NCBI GenBank assembly: GCA_013215295.1
Contig: JABSOZ010000007.1
Span: 124,001 to 188,000 of the forward strand
Origin: Colwellia sp.
GTDB taxonomy: Bacteria > Pseudomonadota > Gammaproteobacteria > Enterobacterales > Alteromonadaceae
DNA length: 64,000 nucleotides
Reading direction: 5' to 3'
Program-made: the position numbers and the translations under genes
Notes under the pieces: generated by a model
Told to the model about the DNA's origin: nothing
Database searches by the model: none
What the model saw: the letters and a program-made list of their open reading frames with translations, nothing else
Part shown: piece by piece, positions 62,765 to 64,000 of the stretch
Layout of the letters: each line of letters begins with the position of its first letter
Numbering within the stretch: position 1 is the first letter of the stretch

Positions 62765-64000
62765 ATGAGCAATATTATGAAAAAGTCACTAAAAAAGTTA
62801 ACATTAGCCTCTGTTGCAGTCAGTTTGGCTATCGTATCAACCGCAACTTTTGCTAAAGTTTCTCCAGCAGAAGTAGCAAAATTAAACAATGAACTAACTC
62901 CTATGGGGGCGGTTCGTGGTGCAAATCAAGATGGTTCTATCCCTGCATGGAATGGCGGCATTACGTCAGTACCTGCAGGATATACTGTTGGTGATCACCA
63001 CATTGACCCATTTTCAGCGGACAACGTTGAATACACAATCACGTCTTCAAACGTTGCACAATACAAAGCAATGTTGACACCGGGGCAGGTAAAGCTTTTC
63101 GAAACTTATCCAACGACTTATAAAATGAATGTGTATCAATCAAGACGTTCTGCTTCTTATCCTGAACATGTTTACCAAGCAAGCATTGATAATGCAGGAC
63201 GCACAGAATTAGTTGAAGGTGGTAACGGTATTGAAAATGCAGCAGTGGGCATTCCATTTCCTATACCTAAAGATGGTTTAGAAGCTATTTGGAACCATAT
63301 CTTACGTTATCGTGGTGAAGCAATTACACGTCAAGGTGGGCAAGCTGCGCCAACAGCTTCTGGTGATTACACCTATTTAGGTTTTGAAGACCAGTTGATG
63401 ATCCCTTATGGTGAAAAAACAGCGTCAGCGGCGAAATTGAAAGAAACTAATATTTTGTTTAAATTTAAACAGAAAGTTACTGAACCAGCGCGTTTAGCCG
63501 GTACCGCACTATTGGTTCATGAAACTATGAATCAGATACAAACACCTCGTCAAGCTTGGACATATAATACAGGTCAACGTCGTGTCCGTCGTGCACCGAA
63601 TGTTGCTTATGACACGCCAGGAACAGCGTCTGATGGACTACGTACTACCGATGATTTTGATATGTTTAACGGTGCACCAAATCGTTACAACTGGACATTA
63701 AAAGGGAAACAAGAGTTACTCATTCCTTATAATGATTATCGTTTACATAGCGATTCGTTAAAATATGCTGATATTTTACAGCCAGGTCATATTAATCCAG
63801 AACATGTTCGTTATGAAAAACATCGTGTTTGGGTTGTTGAAGCAAGTTTAAAATCAGATACACGTCATACCTATAAAAAACGTGTTTTCTTTATTGACGA
63901 AGATAGCTGGCAAATTGCAGTAACGGACATTTATGATAACCGTGACGAGCTATATCGTGTTGGTGTTGCCCATGGTATAAATTATTACGAAGTTCCTACT
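62765..64000 (+). CDS. DUF1329 protein (cut by window end)
   Basis: 412 codons are visible and the reading is open to the edge. It starts MSNIMKKSLKKLTLASVAVSL, a signal peptide ending near TFA (residue 30), with AAGGG as ribosome site. The DUF1329 pattern follows: LNNELTPMGAVRGANQDGSIPAWNGGIT, then QTPRQAWTYNTGQRRVRRAPNVAYDTPG and DDFDMFNGAPNRYNWTLKGKQELLIPYNDYR. It is a periplasmic protein of the LolA/LolB-like superfamily by recollection of the family, which suggests lipid binding. It follows the DUF1302 barrel by 11 bases and should be co-transcribed. Normal length is about 450 residues, so only the C-terminus is missing. Confidence 0.88.
   Translation, partial: MSNIMKKSLKKLTLASVAVSLAIVSTATFAKVSPAEVAKLNNELTPMGAVRGANQDGSIPAWNGGITSVPAGYTVGDHHIDPFSADNVEYTITSSNVAQYKAMLTPGQVKLFETYPTTYKMNVYQSRRSASYPEHVYQASIDNAGRTELVEGGNGIENAAVGIPFPIPKDGLEAIWNHILRYRGEAITRQGGQAAPTASGDYTYLGFEDQLMIPYGEKTASAAKLKETNILFKFKQKVTEPARLAGTALLVHETMNQIQTPRQAWTYNTGQRRVRRAPNVAYDTPGTASDGLRTTDDFDMFNGAPNRYNWTLKGKQELLIPYNDYRLHSDSLKYADILQPGHINPEHVRYEKHRVWVVEASLKSDTRHTYKKRVFFIDEDSWQIAVTDIYDNRDELYRVGVAHGINYYEVPT

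Overview
The window is AT-rich, densely coded chromosomal DNA from a marine gammaproteobacterium, most likely Colwelliaceae (Colwellia/Thalassotalea-like). This is inferred from base composition by eye, from the TIGR02449-zapA-minCDE division block, from msrC-proQ-prc, from pepN-DUF2835, from small Alteromonadales-type families (DUF2999, DUF2835), and from a protein ending in a GlyGly-CTERM-like sorting signal. I found no rRNA, tRNA, CRISPR array, prophage or intact insertion sequence. The mobile or decayed DNA I can support is one short MITE-like element (15705-15864), a DUF6265 pseudogene (2675-3082) and a degenerate stretch before it (1692-2674).

Layout. 1-5060: three minus-strand envelope genes (a secreted protein cut by the window edge, an ETEC_3214-like membrane protein, an LPP20-like lipoprotein), then decayed DNA, two small plus-strand enzyme-like genes (ABM monooxygenase fold, DUF1203) and a MotA-like membrane protein without a MotB partner. 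5485-10502: a SWIM/SNF2 helicase, then nudC translationally coupled to an HxlR regulator. 10753-16885: single plus-strand genes, namely a lipoprotein hydrolase, a TPR/retropepsin-like protease, a luciferase-like oxidoreductase, a lipoprotein, the MITE and an orphan solute-binding protein. 17436-21527: a divergent pair, a surface propeller/calcium-repeat protein facing a CadC-type membrane regulator. 21613-27390: pxpABC (5-oxoproline hydrolysis) followed on the same strand by a PhnDCE-like ABC importer whose permease is a two-domain fusion. 27677-34370: a MacB/ADOP-type ABC exporter with HlyD adaptor, a DUF2306 membrane protein and a membrane-tethered HTH regulator.

34724-37284 is a compact division-site block (TIGR02449 coiled coil, zapA, minC, minD, minE) with a clear terminator. 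37416-48267 carries housekeeping and small genes: a DEAD-box helicase, a second orphan solute-binding protein with an apparently non-standard start codon, a membrane-spanning AraC regulator followed by an alpha/beta hydrolase, DUF2999, a zinc ribbon, DUF924, RDD, the U32-family rRNA hydroxylase RlhA, and a glutathione transferase. 48440-50985 is the most interesting module: a tiny DUF4266 lipoprotein with a Gly/Cys tail, a DUF3570 outer-membrane barrel and an ApbE flavin transferase, which together suggest an envelope redox or flavinylation system.

51203-60383 is conserved core: SIMPL, msrC, an unknown 96-residue protein, proQ, prc, nhaC, pepN and DUF2835. 60504-64000 holds a PsrA-like palindrome upstream of a DUF1302-DUF1329 pair, the second cut by the window end; an MMPL/RND transporter would be expected further downstream.
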